NCBI GenBank assembly: GCA_964351495.1
Contig: CAYGOC010000014.1
Coordinates: 1 to 51,833 of the forward strand
Reading direction: 5' to 3'
Source: CAYGOC01 sp964351495
Lineage (GTDB): Bacteria; Chlamydiota; Chlamydiia; Chlamydiales; SM23-39
Length of the DNA stretch: 51,833 nt
Positions 41,999-51,329 of this stretch are shown in pieces. Under the pieces are notes generated by a model that was not told the DNA's origin, did not search any database, and saw only the letters and a program-made list of their open reading frames with translations. The position numbers were made by a program, and so were the translations under genes. Each line of letters opens with the position of its first letter. Position 1 is the first letter of the stretch.

Positions 41999-44493
41999 TC
42001 ACCAGAGTTTTTCTCTTTTTCTGAGAGATCTTGGTCTACAAACTCGATCTCTTCTCCTTTTTTGGTAATCAAAAACTTTCGGTTTTGTCTTGGATCTTTT
42101 AAGAGTTTTTCTGCTAAAGGATCTTCTAAAAACTGCTCTACTACTCTTCTTAAAGGACGGGCGCCCATTTCTGGCTCATATCCTTTTTCAATGAGAAGAT
42201 TTTTAACCTCATCAGAAAGAGAAAGAACAATGTTTTTGCGAAGAAGTCTCTTCTTCAGCTTATTAAACTCAAGCTCCACAACTTTAGAAAGAGCTTCCTT
42301 ATCCAACGTGCGGAATATAACAAGTCCATCTATACGGTTTAAAAACTCAGGCTTAAAGTGCTTGCGAACCGACTTTCTGATAGTCTCTTGCATGGTAGCG
42401 TAGTCTGCAGTAGCCTCTTTGGCCCCAAAGCCCACTTCTGTGGATTTTCGGATAAGATCGGCTCCTAAGTTAGAAGTCATGATAATAATAGTATTTCTAA
42501 AATCGATTTTTCTTCCTAGAGAATCGGTGAGTTTCCCTTCTTCTAGAATTTGTAGAAGTAGGTTCATCACATCAGGATGCGCTTTTTCAATTTCATCAAA
42601 TAACACAACAGAATAAGGACGTCTTCTTACCTGTTCTGTAAGCTGTCCTCCTTCTTCATACCCTACGTATCCGGGAGGGGATCCTGTCATACGGCTGATA
42701 GCAAATTTTTCCATGTACTCAGACATGTCTACTTGGATTAGAGCATCCTCTCCTCCAAACATATGTGCTGCAAGCTGTCTTGCTAAAAGGGTTTTTCCAA
42801 CACCTGTAGGTCCTAAAAATAAAAAGGCCCCGATAGGACGGTTAGGATCTTTTATGTCTGCTCTACTTCTTCTAATAGCTTTACACACAGTAGAAAGAGC
42901 ATTGTCTTGCCCTATGATATGCTCTTTTAAAACCTCTTCCATTTTCAAGACTTTTTCTGTCTCTCCTTCTGTGAGTCGTGTAACAGGAATGCCTGTTTGT
43001 TTTGCTACAATACCTGCGATTTCTTCCTCATCAACAATTGCTTTTTGTTCTTCTTTTGCCGTTTCCCACTTATTTCTTTCTAAAGAGAGTTTTTCTCGGA
43101 GTTTTTTCTCCGTGTCGCGAAGTTTAGCTGCTTTTTCAAACTCTTGTTTTCCGATAGACTCTTCTTTTGCCGCTCTAGTAGTCTCTACCTCTTTTTCCAA
43201 AAGAGAAAGCTCTTCCGGCTGGTGCATAGTGTTGATTCTAGCTTGTGCTCCCGCTTCATCCATTAAGTCAATGGCAGAGTCAGGTAAAAACCTACCCGGG
43301 ATATACCTTTCAGAAAGGCGGACAGCTTCTTCAATAGAGCCTTCCGTATAAATACATTTATGGTGCTCTTCATATTTTGGTTTAAGGCCTGATAAGATAG
43401 AAATGCTCTCTTTGATAGAAGGAGGAAACACGGAAATCTTTTGAAATCTTCTTTCTAAAGCAGCATCTTTTTCAATGTGTTTTCTATATTCATCTATAGT
43501 AGTGGCTCCTATACATTGGATTTCTCCTCTGGATAGGGCAGGCTTCAAAATATTGGAAGCATCAATCGCTCCTTCTGCAGCTCCCGCTCCTACGATAGTG
43601 TGTAGCTCATCTATGAAAAGTAAAATATTACCATGTTTTTTTACCTCATCCATGACCGCTTTAATTCTTTCTTCAAACTGGCCCCGATACTTGGTTCCTG
43701 CAATCATTAAGGTAAGATCTAGTGATATAAGCTTTTTTTTGCGTAAATTATCAGGCACATTGCCACTTACGATAGCTTGCGCAAGTCCTTCTACAATAGC
43801 AGTCTTTCCTACTCCTGCTTCTCCTATTAAAACGGGGTTGTTTTTCCTTCTTCTACATAAAATCAGAATGAGTCTTTCAATTTCTTTTTCTCTTCCAATT
43901 ACAGGGTCCATTTTCCCTTCTCTACAGATCTCGGTAAGATCATGACCGTAAGCTCTTAAAGCAGGGAGCTTATCTACTTGGGGAGCCATTTTTTCTTGCG
44001 GTTTCCCATTGGTGCTAGACGAGGAGCTGACTCCCATAGGGGGAAGCTGTAAGTTGAAAGTTTCCAGCTCTTTTAAAACTTCTTTTCGGATCTCTTTTAA
44101 ATCGATATTTAAGTTTTCTAATACTTGAGCCGCAATTCCGTCTGACTGCCTTAAAAGAGCCAAAAGAAGATGTTCCGTTCCCACGTAGTTGTGGTTTAAA
44201 TTAGCTGCTTCTTCATTAGAAAATTCAAAAACTTTTTTCACCTTTCCCGTTAAAGCAGGATCTCCATATACCTGAATCTCAGGACCAAATCCTACGATTC
44301 TTTCTACTTCACTACGTAGGATGTCGTAATCAAGGTTTAAGCTTCTTAGGACATTCACAGCGATACCTTGGCCTAATTTCATAAGCCCTAAAAGCACATG
44401 TTCCGTTCCTAAGTAATTGTGGTTTAGTCTTTGCGCTTCTTTTTTCGCGAGTTTTATGACCTGTTTAGCTCTATTTGTAAACTTATCAAACAT
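41983..44493 (-). CDS. clpC: ATP-dependent Clp protease ATPase subunit ClpC
   Basis: An 836-aa AAA+ unfoldase partner of ClpP. Two N-terminal Clp repeats start with FTNRAKQVIKLAKKEA and LNHNYLGTEHVLLGL. The first ATPase domain has GEAGVGKTA (about residue 224), the UVR-like middle region lies near 415-455, and the second ATPase domain has GPTGVGKTLLA (about 565). The C-terminal region has GARPLRRVVEQFLEDPLAE. Length matches ClpC. An AGGAG-like site precedes ATG 44493. Confidence 0.97.
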   Translation of the reverse strand: MFDKFTNRAKQVIKLAKKEAQRLNHNYLGTEHVLLGLMKLGQGIAVNVLRSLNLDYDILRSEVERIVGFGPEIQVYGDPALTGKVKKVFEFSNEEAANLNHNYVGTEHLLLALLRQSDGIAAQVLENLNIDLKEIRKEVLKELETFNLQLPPMGVSSSSSTNGKPQEKMAPQVDKLPALRAYGHDLTEICREGKMDPVIGREKEIERLILILCRRRKNNPVLIGEAGVGKTAIVEGLAQAIVSGNVPDNLRKKKLISLDLTLMIAGTKYRGQFEERIKAVMDEVKKHGNILLFIDELHTIVGAGAAEGAIDASNILKPALSRGEIQCIGATTIDEYRKHIEKDAALERRFQKISVFPPSIKESISILSGLKPKYEEHHKCIYTEGSIEEAVRLSERYIPGRFLPDSAIDLMDEAGAQARINTMHQPEELSLLEKEVETTRAAKEESIGKQEFEKAAKLRDTEKKLREKLSLERNKWETAKEEQKAIVDEEEIAGIVAKQTGIPVTRLTEGETEKVLKMEEVLKEHIIGQDNALSTVCKAIRRSRADIKDPNRPIGAFLFLGPTGVGKTLLARQLAAHMFGGEDALIQVDMSEYMEKFAISRMTGSPPGYVGYEEGGQLTEQVRRRPYSVVLFDEIEKAHPDVMNLLLQILEEGKLTDSLGRKIDFRNTIIIMTSNLGADLIRKSTEVGFGAKEATADYATMQETIRKSVRKHFKPEFLNRIDGLVIFRTLDKEALSKVVELEFNKLKKRLLRKNIVLSLSDEVKNLLIEKGYEPEMGARPLRRVVEQFLEDPLAEKLLKDPRQNRKFLITKKGEEIEFVDQDLSEKEKNSGEMANA

Positions 44494-44643
44494 GAAAAAG
44501 CTCTCCTTGACTTGCAGCCTCTAAGTGTAATTTTAGGGGTTTTTTACTATTTTTTCAATCGCCCCTTTTTTTTTAAAATAGGTCCCTTTATTTTTTGTAA
44601 GTAAAGCTTTTGGCTTAAAAAGGAAATCATTTTTTTTATCGGT
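44494..44643. other. Intergenic control region between clpC and lplA
   Basis: A 150-base divergent AT-rich region. It must hold the clpC promoter on one strand and that of lplA on the other. I see no sigma-type pair good enough to annotate and no CIRCE-like 9-bp inverted repeat. Confidence 0.3.
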
Positions 44644-45345
44644 ATGCTCGAAATAGTTGAAGCTAACAGCTCTAGTGCTCAAAAAAATATGGAAAAGGAT
44701 ATTTTTCTATTACAAAGTTTGGAGGAAAATCCGAGATCTATTCTCCATTTTTATAATTGGGAAAGCTTATCTGTCACTTATGGTTACTTTACCAATCCTT
44801 CCCGGCTTTTATATACAGAACAGATGAAAAAAGAGGGGATAGATCTGGCAAAAAGGCCTACAGGGGGAGGTGTGATCTTTCATATTTGGGATTTAGCGTT
44901 TTCCCTTTTAGTACCGAGAAGCTCTCCTTTTTTTTCGGAGAATACTTTGCAAAACTATGCTTTTGTGCACAAAGGGGTATTTGAGGCGCTCTCTTCTTGT
45001 TTTCCTCTTTTAGAGGGTTCTGAAATGATTGAAGAAGACTTTGAGGCGAAAAGTCCCTTTTCTTCTTCTTTTTGCATGGCAAAACCTACTAAATATGACT
45101 TGGTATATAGGGGTAAAAAACTAGCGGGAGCTGCACAAAGAAAAACCCGTTTTGGCTTTTTACATCAGGGGTCTTTATCCCTTTTTATGCCGGAGGAAGA
45201 AAAGCTAAAAAGATGGGTAAAAGATTCGGAAGTTATATCCTCCATTATGAATCACTCCTACTTTTTTGAAGACACGCAAGAAAAAGAGAAAATACAAGAT
45301 CGGGTAAAGGCTAGCCTGATAAATACTTTCTCAAAAAAGCTATAA
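44644..45345 (+). CDS. lplA: Lipoate-protein ligase A-family protein
   Basis: A 233-aa member of the BPL/LplA fold that attaches lipoate (or octanoate) to E2 or GcvH domains. The substrate motif AKRPTGGGVIFHIWDLAFSL is near residue 70 (read as KRPTGGGVIFH). The lysine motif is YRGKKLAGAAQRKTRFGFLHQG near 155 (seen as GKKLAGAAQR). It is shorter than E. coli LplA, as in chlamydial LplA, and lacks the C-terminal domain. It sits next to clpC as in Chlamydia. The ATG at 44644 has no clear ribosome binding site nearby. Confidence 0.88.
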   Translation: MLEIVEANSSSAQKNMEKDIFLLQSLEENPRSILHFYNWESLSVTYGYFTNPSRLLYTEQMKKEGIDLAKRPTGGGVIFHIWDLAFSLLVPRSSPFFSENTLQNYAFVHKGVFEALSSCFPLLEGSEMIEEDFEAKSPFSSSFCMAKPTKYDLVYRGKKLAGAAQRKTRFGFLHQGSLSLFMPEEEKLKRWVKDSEVISSIMNHSYFFEDTQEKEKIQDRVKASLINTFSKKL

Positions 45346-45417
45346 GTTATCAGTTTTATTTTTATTGCTTTTTGCTAGAATGCCCGCAAATTTTTTTGAT
45401 GTGAGGGGGTAGTTTTG

Positions 45418-47067
45418 GTGCTTGTTGCAAAAGTCACTTCTCAAATAGTTTATTTTGTAGAAAGAGCTGTATGGGACTCTACAGATAAAACAAAAAAGTG
45501 TTTCTTTGAAGCTTTTCTTAAGGTGGATAAGGAGGTAGAAAAACCCTGTTTTTTCCAAAAAAGGGTGTTATTAGGGTTATCGGGTATTCTTTTTTCTTTC
45601 CCTCTTTTAGGAGCTATAACTTTTTCTTTGTATGGAACCCTCTTTGCTAAGGCTTTTTTGATAAGAGCCCTTGCTGCTTTTTCTTTTTCGATTTTACTGG
45701 CTTCGTTGTATCAAAAATCATGTCATCTAGAAGAAAAAATAAGGGGATTGCAGAGTTGTGCAGAAAGAGCCCTTGTTGCTTTTCAAGGATTGGAACAAAA
45801 TCTAGCAGGTCAGATAAAGCTTTATGAAGAGGCTTTGCAAAAAGAGAAGGAGGCGCATGGGTTTAATTTACAAAGATTAGAAGAGCATAGAAAACAACTC
45901 GCTATTTTATCCTTTTTTGGGAACATGCTCTATTCTTTACAAGGAGAAGATAAGGGAACCCTTTTTTTAATCCGTTTTGAAAGTTATATAAGTGATAAAA
46001 GAGAACTAGATTTGAGTTTTTTAGGGTCACATTCTTTACCTCAAGGGTGTTTTCGAAAAGGCTTTGAGGATCTGGAAGTATTAGAGCTTTCTTGGAATCA
46101 TTTTTCAGAGATTCCGGAAGAGGTAAAAGAGCTGGCATATCTACAAGCGCAAAGAGGGAAAAAACTCTCTTTAAAAATGGAAGGAAACCCCATAGAAAGA
46201 CTTCCTCCAGACTTTTATTCTTGGGCTCTTTGTTTAGAGGAACTTAGTATAAATTTTTCTTGTTTACAAGACCCTCCTCCTTTGGAAAAGATGCATTCTT
46301 TAAGAAGGGCTATTCCTTGCTTTAATCCGATTACGCCTTTTTCGCAAGAGATGATCGTTTTTATGCAGGAGGGTTTAGGAGATATAATTACATCAGATAA
46401 GGAAATAGAGTACCTAGATCTTTTTCTCTCTTTAAAAGAAGAGGAAAGGGGAGCTTTTTCGCATTGTTTTTCTCACTTATTATCCTCTCATGAATGGTCT
46501 TATGAAAAGGCGCCCGGTGCCGGGATGATAGTCTTGAAGGCTTTAAGGCTGTGCAAAGAGAATGCGGACTTTAAAGAAATTTTCATACAATCCTGTAAAA
46601 GAGCTCTTCAAAATACCTATTTTGAAAGCTCGAGGTTCCTTCTTCAAACCTGGCATGATGTCTGTTTTTTTAAAAATCAGTTTCCGGAAGGAAAAACGCA
46701 GCAGGAGTTTTTCGTAGGGCTCAAAAGAAGGCTTCGTATCCAAGAGGGGGCAAGAAAACAATTTTTTCATCTGTTTTTCCATGAAGAAGTCTTTCGAAAC
46801 TTTGTGATTTTTGTGAATCGAATGATATCCGAGGATAACGAGGAGGGGATGAAGGGATTTTTTTTAATTATTTCCAGAATAGAGAGACACTTATTTGAGG
46901 TTTTTTATTCAAAAATTTGGTTTGCAACCCTCCCTAGAGAAACTATATCCTTGCCAAAGAGGCCTTCGGAAGCATTAGAGCTTTCAGTACGAAGTCCTTC
47001 TTACTATAACATACAGGTAATATTTGATTTAAAATCATTAAAAAAATCTCTTATGGAAATAACTTAA
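45418..47067 (+). CDS. Predicted bilobed-membrane plus leucine-rich-repeat protein, 549 aa
   Basis: First and longest of the tandem family. Residues 1-42 are polar. A bilobed hydrophobic region lies near 45-95 (LLGLSGILFSFPLLGAITFSLYG and the following segment) and carries YGTLFAKAFLIRA, shared with the next genes as YGTLFATA. A helical linker (100-165) and a leucine-rich-repeat section follow (about 195-300: LDLSFLG, LEVLELSWNHFSEIPEEV, LEELSINFSCLQDPP). The C-terminal 240 residues are mostly helical and unrecognised. GAGGGGG eight bases before GTG 45418 favours that start; TTG 45415 is the alternative. A membrane anchor plus LRRs suggests interaction with host or inclusion partners; inference only. 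Confidence 0.75.
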   Translation: MLVAKVTSQIVYFVERAVWDSTDKTKKCFFEAFLKVDKEVEKPCFFQKRVLLGLSGILFSFPLLGAITFSLYGTLFAKAFLIRALAAFSFSILLASLYQKSCHLEEKIRGLQSCAERALVAFQGLEQNLAGQIKLYEEALQKEKEAHGFNLQRLEEHRKQLAILSFFGNMLYSLQGEDKGTLFLIRFESYISDKRELDLSFLGSHSLPQGCFRKGFEDLEVLELSWNHFSEIPEEVKELAYLQAQRGKKLSLKMEGNPIERLPPDFYSWALCLEELSINFSCLQDPPPLEKMHSLRRAIPCFNPITPFSQEMIVFMQEGLGDIITSDKEIEYLDLFLSLKEEERGAFSHCFSHLLSSHEWSYEKAPGAGMIVLKALRLCKENADFKEIFIQSCKRALQNTYFESSRFLLQTWHDVCFFKNQFPEGKTQQEFFVGLKRRLRIQEGARKQFFHLFFHEEVFRNFVIFVNRMISEDNEEGMKGFFLIISRIERHLFEVFYSKIWFATLPRETISLPKRPSEALELSVRSPSYYNIQVIFDLKSLKKSLMEIT

Positions 47068-47143
47068 AAATGGGGGTTTTGCTATGTTATTTTTCTTCTC
47101 TTTTAGGTAAAATGGCTCTTTGAAATTATAAAAAGAATTTATT

Positions 47144-48178
47144 ATGGGCCCCAAGGAAGTTTTTTCCAGATTAGACCAGTATTTATTGCAATCTACTGTT
47201 TATTCTTTGGTAGCATTTTCAGCCGCTGTTAACGGAGAATTTTCTAGTGAGAAGTTTGAAAAAGCTATCTTAGGAGAAAATCATGGTATAAAGGAGTTTC
47301 CCTGGAGATGGCGGCCAGCTCTTATAACAAAATCTCTTTTATACGCAGCTCCTCTTTTTATGTTAGAGGCTCCTCTTGTATGCGGGGCTCTTTTTGCTAC
47401 CGCCTCTTTAGTAAGAGTAGTTTCTTTCTTAGCTTTCTCCTTTTTAGGTTTTGCCTTTTTACAGAAAGCGAGGTTTCATATTCAAACTCAAAAAAATGCA
47501 ATTAAAATTGCTGCTTTCTTAGAAGCTCTAGAGTTCGATTATTTTTCTCAGAAAATCCTAGATACATATTGTGAAAGCAACGGAAGAACCCTAGATTTTT
47601 ATACGCTTTCAGAAATAGAAATGAATCCACAAAAGCTGGAACAGCTCTTACATGAAGGTTTTGATGCTTTACAAAACCTCACTATTTACAACGCAAAATT
47701 ACAAGAGCCGCCAGATGTTACCTGTCTTCCCTCCTTGAGAACGCTCAACTTGCAGTATAATCCTTTACAAAAGTGGTCTTCTAGTATCCCTTCTACTGTA
47801 AGCGTAATTTTGTCTTATGAAGTTTCTCCTAAGAGCCATGAAAGGAAGGTCCTTGATCTAGAAACAATTTTCCCTGAAGGAGTGCCTCAAAACGTTGTTC
47901 TTTGCTCTCGGGTTGGTAAACATCTTTCAGATGTTTTTGGAACAAAAAAACTCTCTTTAGAAGAGGGGTTTTCTGTAAACCAATTGTATACAGAACTCTT
48001 TCTCTCTCATATCCCAAAAGAAGAAAGAATAAGATTTTCAGAGAAAGTTTTGATATCTAAGAATAGGCTGTTTGAAGAATTTACAGAAGGTGAGCGCTCT
48101 GAAAAAGCTATGGAGTTTAGGCAAGACTATTTGTCTGAGATGAAGTCTCGAAAGAATACAAATCCTTCCCTTCTGTAG
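47144..48178 (+). CDS. Predicted bilobed-membrane plus leucine-rich-repeat protein, 344 aa
   Basis: Second family member. The head includes YSLVAFSAAVNGEFSSEKFEKA. A bilobed hydrophobic region spans about residues 60-112 (LLYAAPLFMLEAPLVCGALF, ATASLVRVVSFLAFSFLGF). A helical linker and a short leucine-rich-repeat part follow (about 150-215: LDFYTLSEIEM, LQNLTIYNAKLQEPPDV, LPSLRTLNLQYNPLQKW), then a polar C-terminal domain. Its N-terminal coding region is duplicated, at about nine in ten identical bases, in the truncated copy at 48195. Start ATG 47144 has only a weak purine run upstream. Confidence 0.75.
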   Translation: MGPKEVFSRLDQYLLQSTVYSLVAFSAAVNGEFSSEKFEKAILGENHGIKEFPWRWRPALITKSLLYAAPLFMLEAPLVCGALFATASLVRVVSFLAFSFLGFAFLQKARFHIQTQKNAIKIAAFLEALEFDYFSQKILDTYCESNGRTLDFYTLSEIEMNPQKLEQLLHEGFDALQNLTIYNAKLQEPPDVTCLPSLRTLNLQYNPLQKWSSSIPSTVSVILSYEVSPKSHERKVLDLETIFPEGVPQNVVLCSRVGKHLSDVFGTKKLSLEEGFSVNQLYTELFLSHIPKEERIRFSEKVLISKNRLFEEFTEGERSEKAMEFRQDYLSEMKSRKNTNPSLL

Positions 48179-48194
48179 AATAAGAGAAAGTTGT

Positions 48195-48614
48195 ATGCGT
48201 TTAGAAAGCATAGTTTCTATTTTAGAGAAAAAAGGTGAGGAATATCTATTTTGTCCTGCCATGTATTCTTTGGTGGCATTTTCAGCCGCTGTTAAGGGAA
48301 AATTTTCTAGTGAAAAGTTTGAAAAAGCTATCTTAGGAGAAAATCATGGTATAAAGGAGCTAGCCTGGAGATGGCGAGCTGCTCTTATAACAAAATCTCT
48401 TTTATACGCAGCTCCTCTTTTTACGGTAGAGGCTTCCCTTGTATACGGGACTCTTTTTGCTACGGCTTTTTTAGTAAATTTTCTCCTTCTTATCAAAATT
48501 TCAAGCGAGGTATATGGATTTAGGATCTGTTTTTTCTTCTTCTGCAAAAGTGTTGGAAGAGTATCTATTAAAGCCCGCTCTTATGTCTGCGCCTGGTTTG
48601 GCTGCAGCGTGTAA
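48195..48614 (+). pseudogene. Truncated copy of the membrane-LRR family
   Basis: The frame reads like the N-terminus of the 47144 gene: YSLVAFSAAVKGKFSSEKF, then LLYAAPLFTVEASLVYGTLFATAFLV. Over about 48264-48478 the DNA matches 47197-47411 at roughly nine in ten positions by eye. Similarity stops near 48480, and the frame continues into unrelated cysteine/phenylalanine-rich sequence out of phase with the next gene, which starts at 48514. The leucine-rich-repeat part is missing, so this is most likely a decaying duplicate; a short expressed membrane protein cannot be excluded. Confidence 0.65.
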
Positions 48615-49737
48615 TGGGGCATTTTTTAGCAAAGGTGTTCAGAACTTTTTTTTACAAGAGAAGGCTCTTTTACGGGAGCTTTCTTGGAGATTTCGTATTA
48701 TTGTTTTGGGGGAAGCTTTTTTGTATGCAGCCCCTTTCCTCATGATAGAGGCCTCCCTTTTGTATGGAACTCTTTTTGCTACAGCTTCTTTAGTGAGGGG
48801 GATCTCTTTTTGTGTATTTTGTTTTTTAGGACTCTATTTTTGTAAAGTAGCAGGAGAGACTTTTGATACATGGGAGGCAGATTTGGCTAAACTAGACGCA
48901 GCGAAACAAAGAGCGTTAGCTGAATATAAAAGGACAAGTCTTTCAGATATCCCAAAAAACCTCATTAAAATCCAAACGCTTATTTTTCACAAGGTGGCAC
49001 ATTTAGGAGTAGAGGAAGGAAAAGTCTGTACGAGCATTTTAAAGGAATATGTAGATTCTGAAGGAAAGCGGCTAGACTTTTCCGGTATGAATTTTTCAAA
49101 AGAGGAACTAGAAACCTTGTTTTCATCGGAAGGGTTTTCTAAATTAGAATTTTTGGATCTTTCTGAAACAAGGTTACAAGAGCTTCCCGACCTTTCTAAT
49201 CTCCCTTCTCTACGGTATCTTATCTTTGCAAAAAATCCTTTGCGGACATGGCCCTTAAAAAACCTTTCTACAGAAGTACAAGTGACGCTAGATTACGAAA
49301 GTTTAGCCAAAGTAACCCCCTTTATAGAAAGTCTTTTTCCTGAAAACAAGATCCCGGAAAGTGTGGTTTTTACGAGCTTTTTTGCAGAAGAGATGTTTTC
49401 TGCTATAGAAAAACAAGATTTAGATTCTAGGAAAGAAAGTTTTTTTGAAAGTGAAGCTTTTTTCTTGCACGAATATACAGTGCTAATTTTACAGTTTCCT
49501 TGGGAAAAAAGAGCGCTATTTTTAGAAAAATCTAAAAAATACATAGAGTCTTGTAAACAAGATGACCCTCGGCAAATGAGGGGAACTTTAGAAGTTTTAC
49601 GTTCTGTTTTACAAGACAAAAGCAAAAGAGATCGTTTATTTACTAAAGATAGTTCTAAGACAGATATCCCCAAAGAAGAGCAAACTTCTATAAAAAAGAT
49701 TATAGAAGAAGGTATTTTTGCCCATTTTCAAGAATAA
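48514..49737 (+). CDS. Predicted bilobed-membrane plus leucine-rich-repeat protein, 407 aa
   Basis: Third intact family member. It starts inside the end of the truncated copy; GAGG lies four bases before ATG 48514. The N-terminal head is followed by a bilobed hydrophobic region near 58-112 (LYAAPFLMIEASLLYGTLFA, TASLVRGISFCVFCFLGLYF), a helical linker with charged residues, and leucine-rich repeats at about 185-255 (LDFSGMNFSKEELETL, KLEFLDLSETRLQELPDL, LPSLRYLIFAKNPLRTWP). A polar helical C-terminus follows. It aligns over its whole length with the 47144 product, more loosely than the truncated copy does. Confidence 0.75.
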   Translation: MDLGSVFSSSAKVLEEYLLKPALMSAPGLAAACNGAFFSKGVQNFFLQEKALLRELSWRFRIIVLGEAFLYAAPFLMIEASLLYGTLFATASLVRGISFCVFCFLGLYFCKVAGETFDTWEADLAKLDAAKQRALAEYKRTSLSDIPKNLIKIQTLIFHKVAHLGVEEGKVCTSILKEYVDSEGKRLDFSGMNFSKEELETLFSSEGFSKLEFLDLSETRLQELPDLSNLPSLRYLIFAKNPLRTWPLKNLSTEVQVTLDYESLAKVTPFIESLFPENKIPESVVFTSFFAEEMFSAIEKQDLDSRKESFFESEAFFLHEYTVLILQFPWEKRALFLEKSKKYIESCKQDDPRQMRGTLEVLRSVLQDKSKRDRLFTKDSSKTDIPKEEQTSIKKIIEEGIFAHFQE

Positions 49738-49823
49738 ACTTCAAAACCCTCCATTGCCTAAAGCTATCCCTTTTGAGATAAAAGCATTTCCGTTATAGTG
49801 GCTCTTTTTAGAGGAAGAGCGCT

Positions 49824-51314
49824 ATGAAAGTGAGAAAAACGGCCATCTCGTGTAAAAGATCTGAAGACTTTTCTAAGTGGTATCTAGAGGTAATTGAAGC
49901 TGCAGATTTAGCGGAGCACTCTCCCGCAAGAGGGTGCATGATCTTAAAACCATATGGGTATGCCATCTGGGAAAGAGTACAAAGGGAACTAGATCAAAGG
50001 ATTAAACAAGAGGGAGTGCAAAACGCCTATTTCCCCCTTTTTATTCCTTTAAGCTTTTTAGAAAAAGAGGCCAAACATGTAGAAGGTTTTGCCAAAGAAT
50101 GTGCTGTAGTTACCCATCATAGACTCAAAGCTGATGAAAAAGGAAATCTAGTCCCGGATGGGAAACTAGAAGAGCCCTACATTGTAAGGCCCACATCTGA
50201 AATGATTATAGGAGAAGCGTTTTCCAGATGGATTCAGTCTTATAGGGATCTGCCTTTAAAAATAAACCAATGGGCTAACATTGTCCGCTGGGAAATGAGA
50301 ACGCGTCTTTTTTTAAGAACCTGTGAAATCCTATGGCAAGAAGGACATACCGTTCATGCAAAAGAAGAAGAGGCTCTAGCGCAAGCTCTCACGATGTTTC
50401 AGGTTTATGGAAAGTTTTTTACCGAATTTTTAAGACTGGATCCTATTTTGGGGGTAAAAAGTAAAAGAGAAACGTTTCCCGGAGCTGAAAAGACCTATAC
50501 CTTAGAAATGATGATGCAGGACAAAAAAGCCTTGCAAGGGGGCACTTCCCATTTTTTAGGACAAAATTTTGCCAAATCTTGTGATATTTTGTTTCAAGAT
50601 GAGGAAGGAAATAGAAAGCATGGCTGGACCACTTCTTGGGGGACCACGACTCGAATGATAGGAGCTTTAATCATGAGTCATGCAGATGATGATGGTTTGG
50701 TTTTACCTGCGAAAGTGGCTCCCTATCAGATAGTAATCCTTCCTATTTATAAGCCGGAAGACAAAGAAGAAATGCTGGTTTTTTGTAAGCAGTTAGAAAG
50801 AAAATGGGCCTCTTGTACATACGAAGGGGAACCTGTTCGTGTTTTGGTAGATGAAAGGGATATGAGGGGAGGAGAAAAGAACTGGTCTTGGGTGAAAAAA
50901 GGGGTTCCTATTCGAGTAGAGATAGGAAAAAAAGAGAAAGAAGAAAACAAGGTCTCTGTTTTGCTACGTTGGGAAGATGTCACAAAAAGACATTTTTTTT
51001 CTGTAGAAGAATGGGAAGGAAAAATAGGGGAGCTTCTTTCAGAGTTAGATAGATATATATTACAGAAACTGACCTCGTTTCAAAAAGAAAATATTGTAGC
51101 TGTTTCTTCAAAAGAAGCATTTTATAAAACCTTCGAAAAAGAAAAAGAGGGGATTTTTGTTTCCTGTTTTTTCCACGAAGAGTCTAACTTAGAAGAAACC
51201 ATTCAAGAAAAATTGGGAGTAACGCTTCGCTGTTTTCCTTTGCAAGGGGAAGAAGGGCCTTGTATTTTTACCCAAAAAAAAGGAAAGAAAGCGATCTTTG
51301 CAAGGGCTTATTAA
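49824..51314 (+). CDS. proS: Prolyl-tRNA synthetase, archaeal/eukaryal-type
   Basis: A 496-aa class-II synthetase. Class motifs are ARGCMILKPYGYAIWE, IVRPTSEMIIGEAFSRWI, PLKINQWANIVRWEMR, ILWQEGHTVHA, GGTSHFLGQNFAK and TTSWGTTTRMIGALIMSHADDDGLVLP. These belong to the archaeal/eukaryal group of ProRS. The long editing insertion of the common bacterial type is absent, and length agrees with the short form. I remember classical Chlamydia ProRS as the longer bacterial type, so this may be a replacement, but I cannot check that here. It is followed by a gene with its own AAGGAG right after the stop. Confidence 0.93.
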   Translation: MKVRKTAISCKRSEDFSKWYLEVIEAADLAEHSPARGCMILKPYGYAIWERVQRELDQRIKQEGVQNAYFPLFIPLSFLEKEAKHVEGFAKECAVVTHHRLKADEKGNLVPDGKLEEPYIVRPTSEMIIGEAFSRWIQSYRDLPLKINQWANIVRWEMRTRLFLRTCEILWQEGHTVHAKEEEALAQALTMFQVYGKFFTEFLRLDPILGVKSKRETFPGAEKTYTLEMMMQDKKALQGGTSHFLGQNFAKSCDILFQDEEGNRKHGWTTSWGTTTRMIGALIMSHADDDGLVLPAKVAPYQIVILPIYKPEDKEEMLVFCKQLERKWASCTYEGEPVRVLVDERDMRGGEKNWSWVKKGVPIRVEIGKKEKEENKVSVLLRWEDVTKRHFFSVEEWEGKIGELLSELDRYILQKLTSFQKENIVAVSSKEAFYKTFEKEKEGIFVSCFFHEESNLEETIQEKLGVTLRCFPLQGEEGPCIFTQKKGKKAIFARAY

Positions 51315-51329
51315 AAGGAGAGATAGAAA

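Noticed and set aside
42062..43945. Several long plus-strand frames across clpC
   Set aside because: They are antisense shadows of a highly conserved gene whose codon use opens the opposite strand.
44494..44643. CIRCE element before clpC
   Set aside because: No 9-bp inverted repeat with 9-bp spacing resembling TTAGCACTC/GAGTGCTAA is present.
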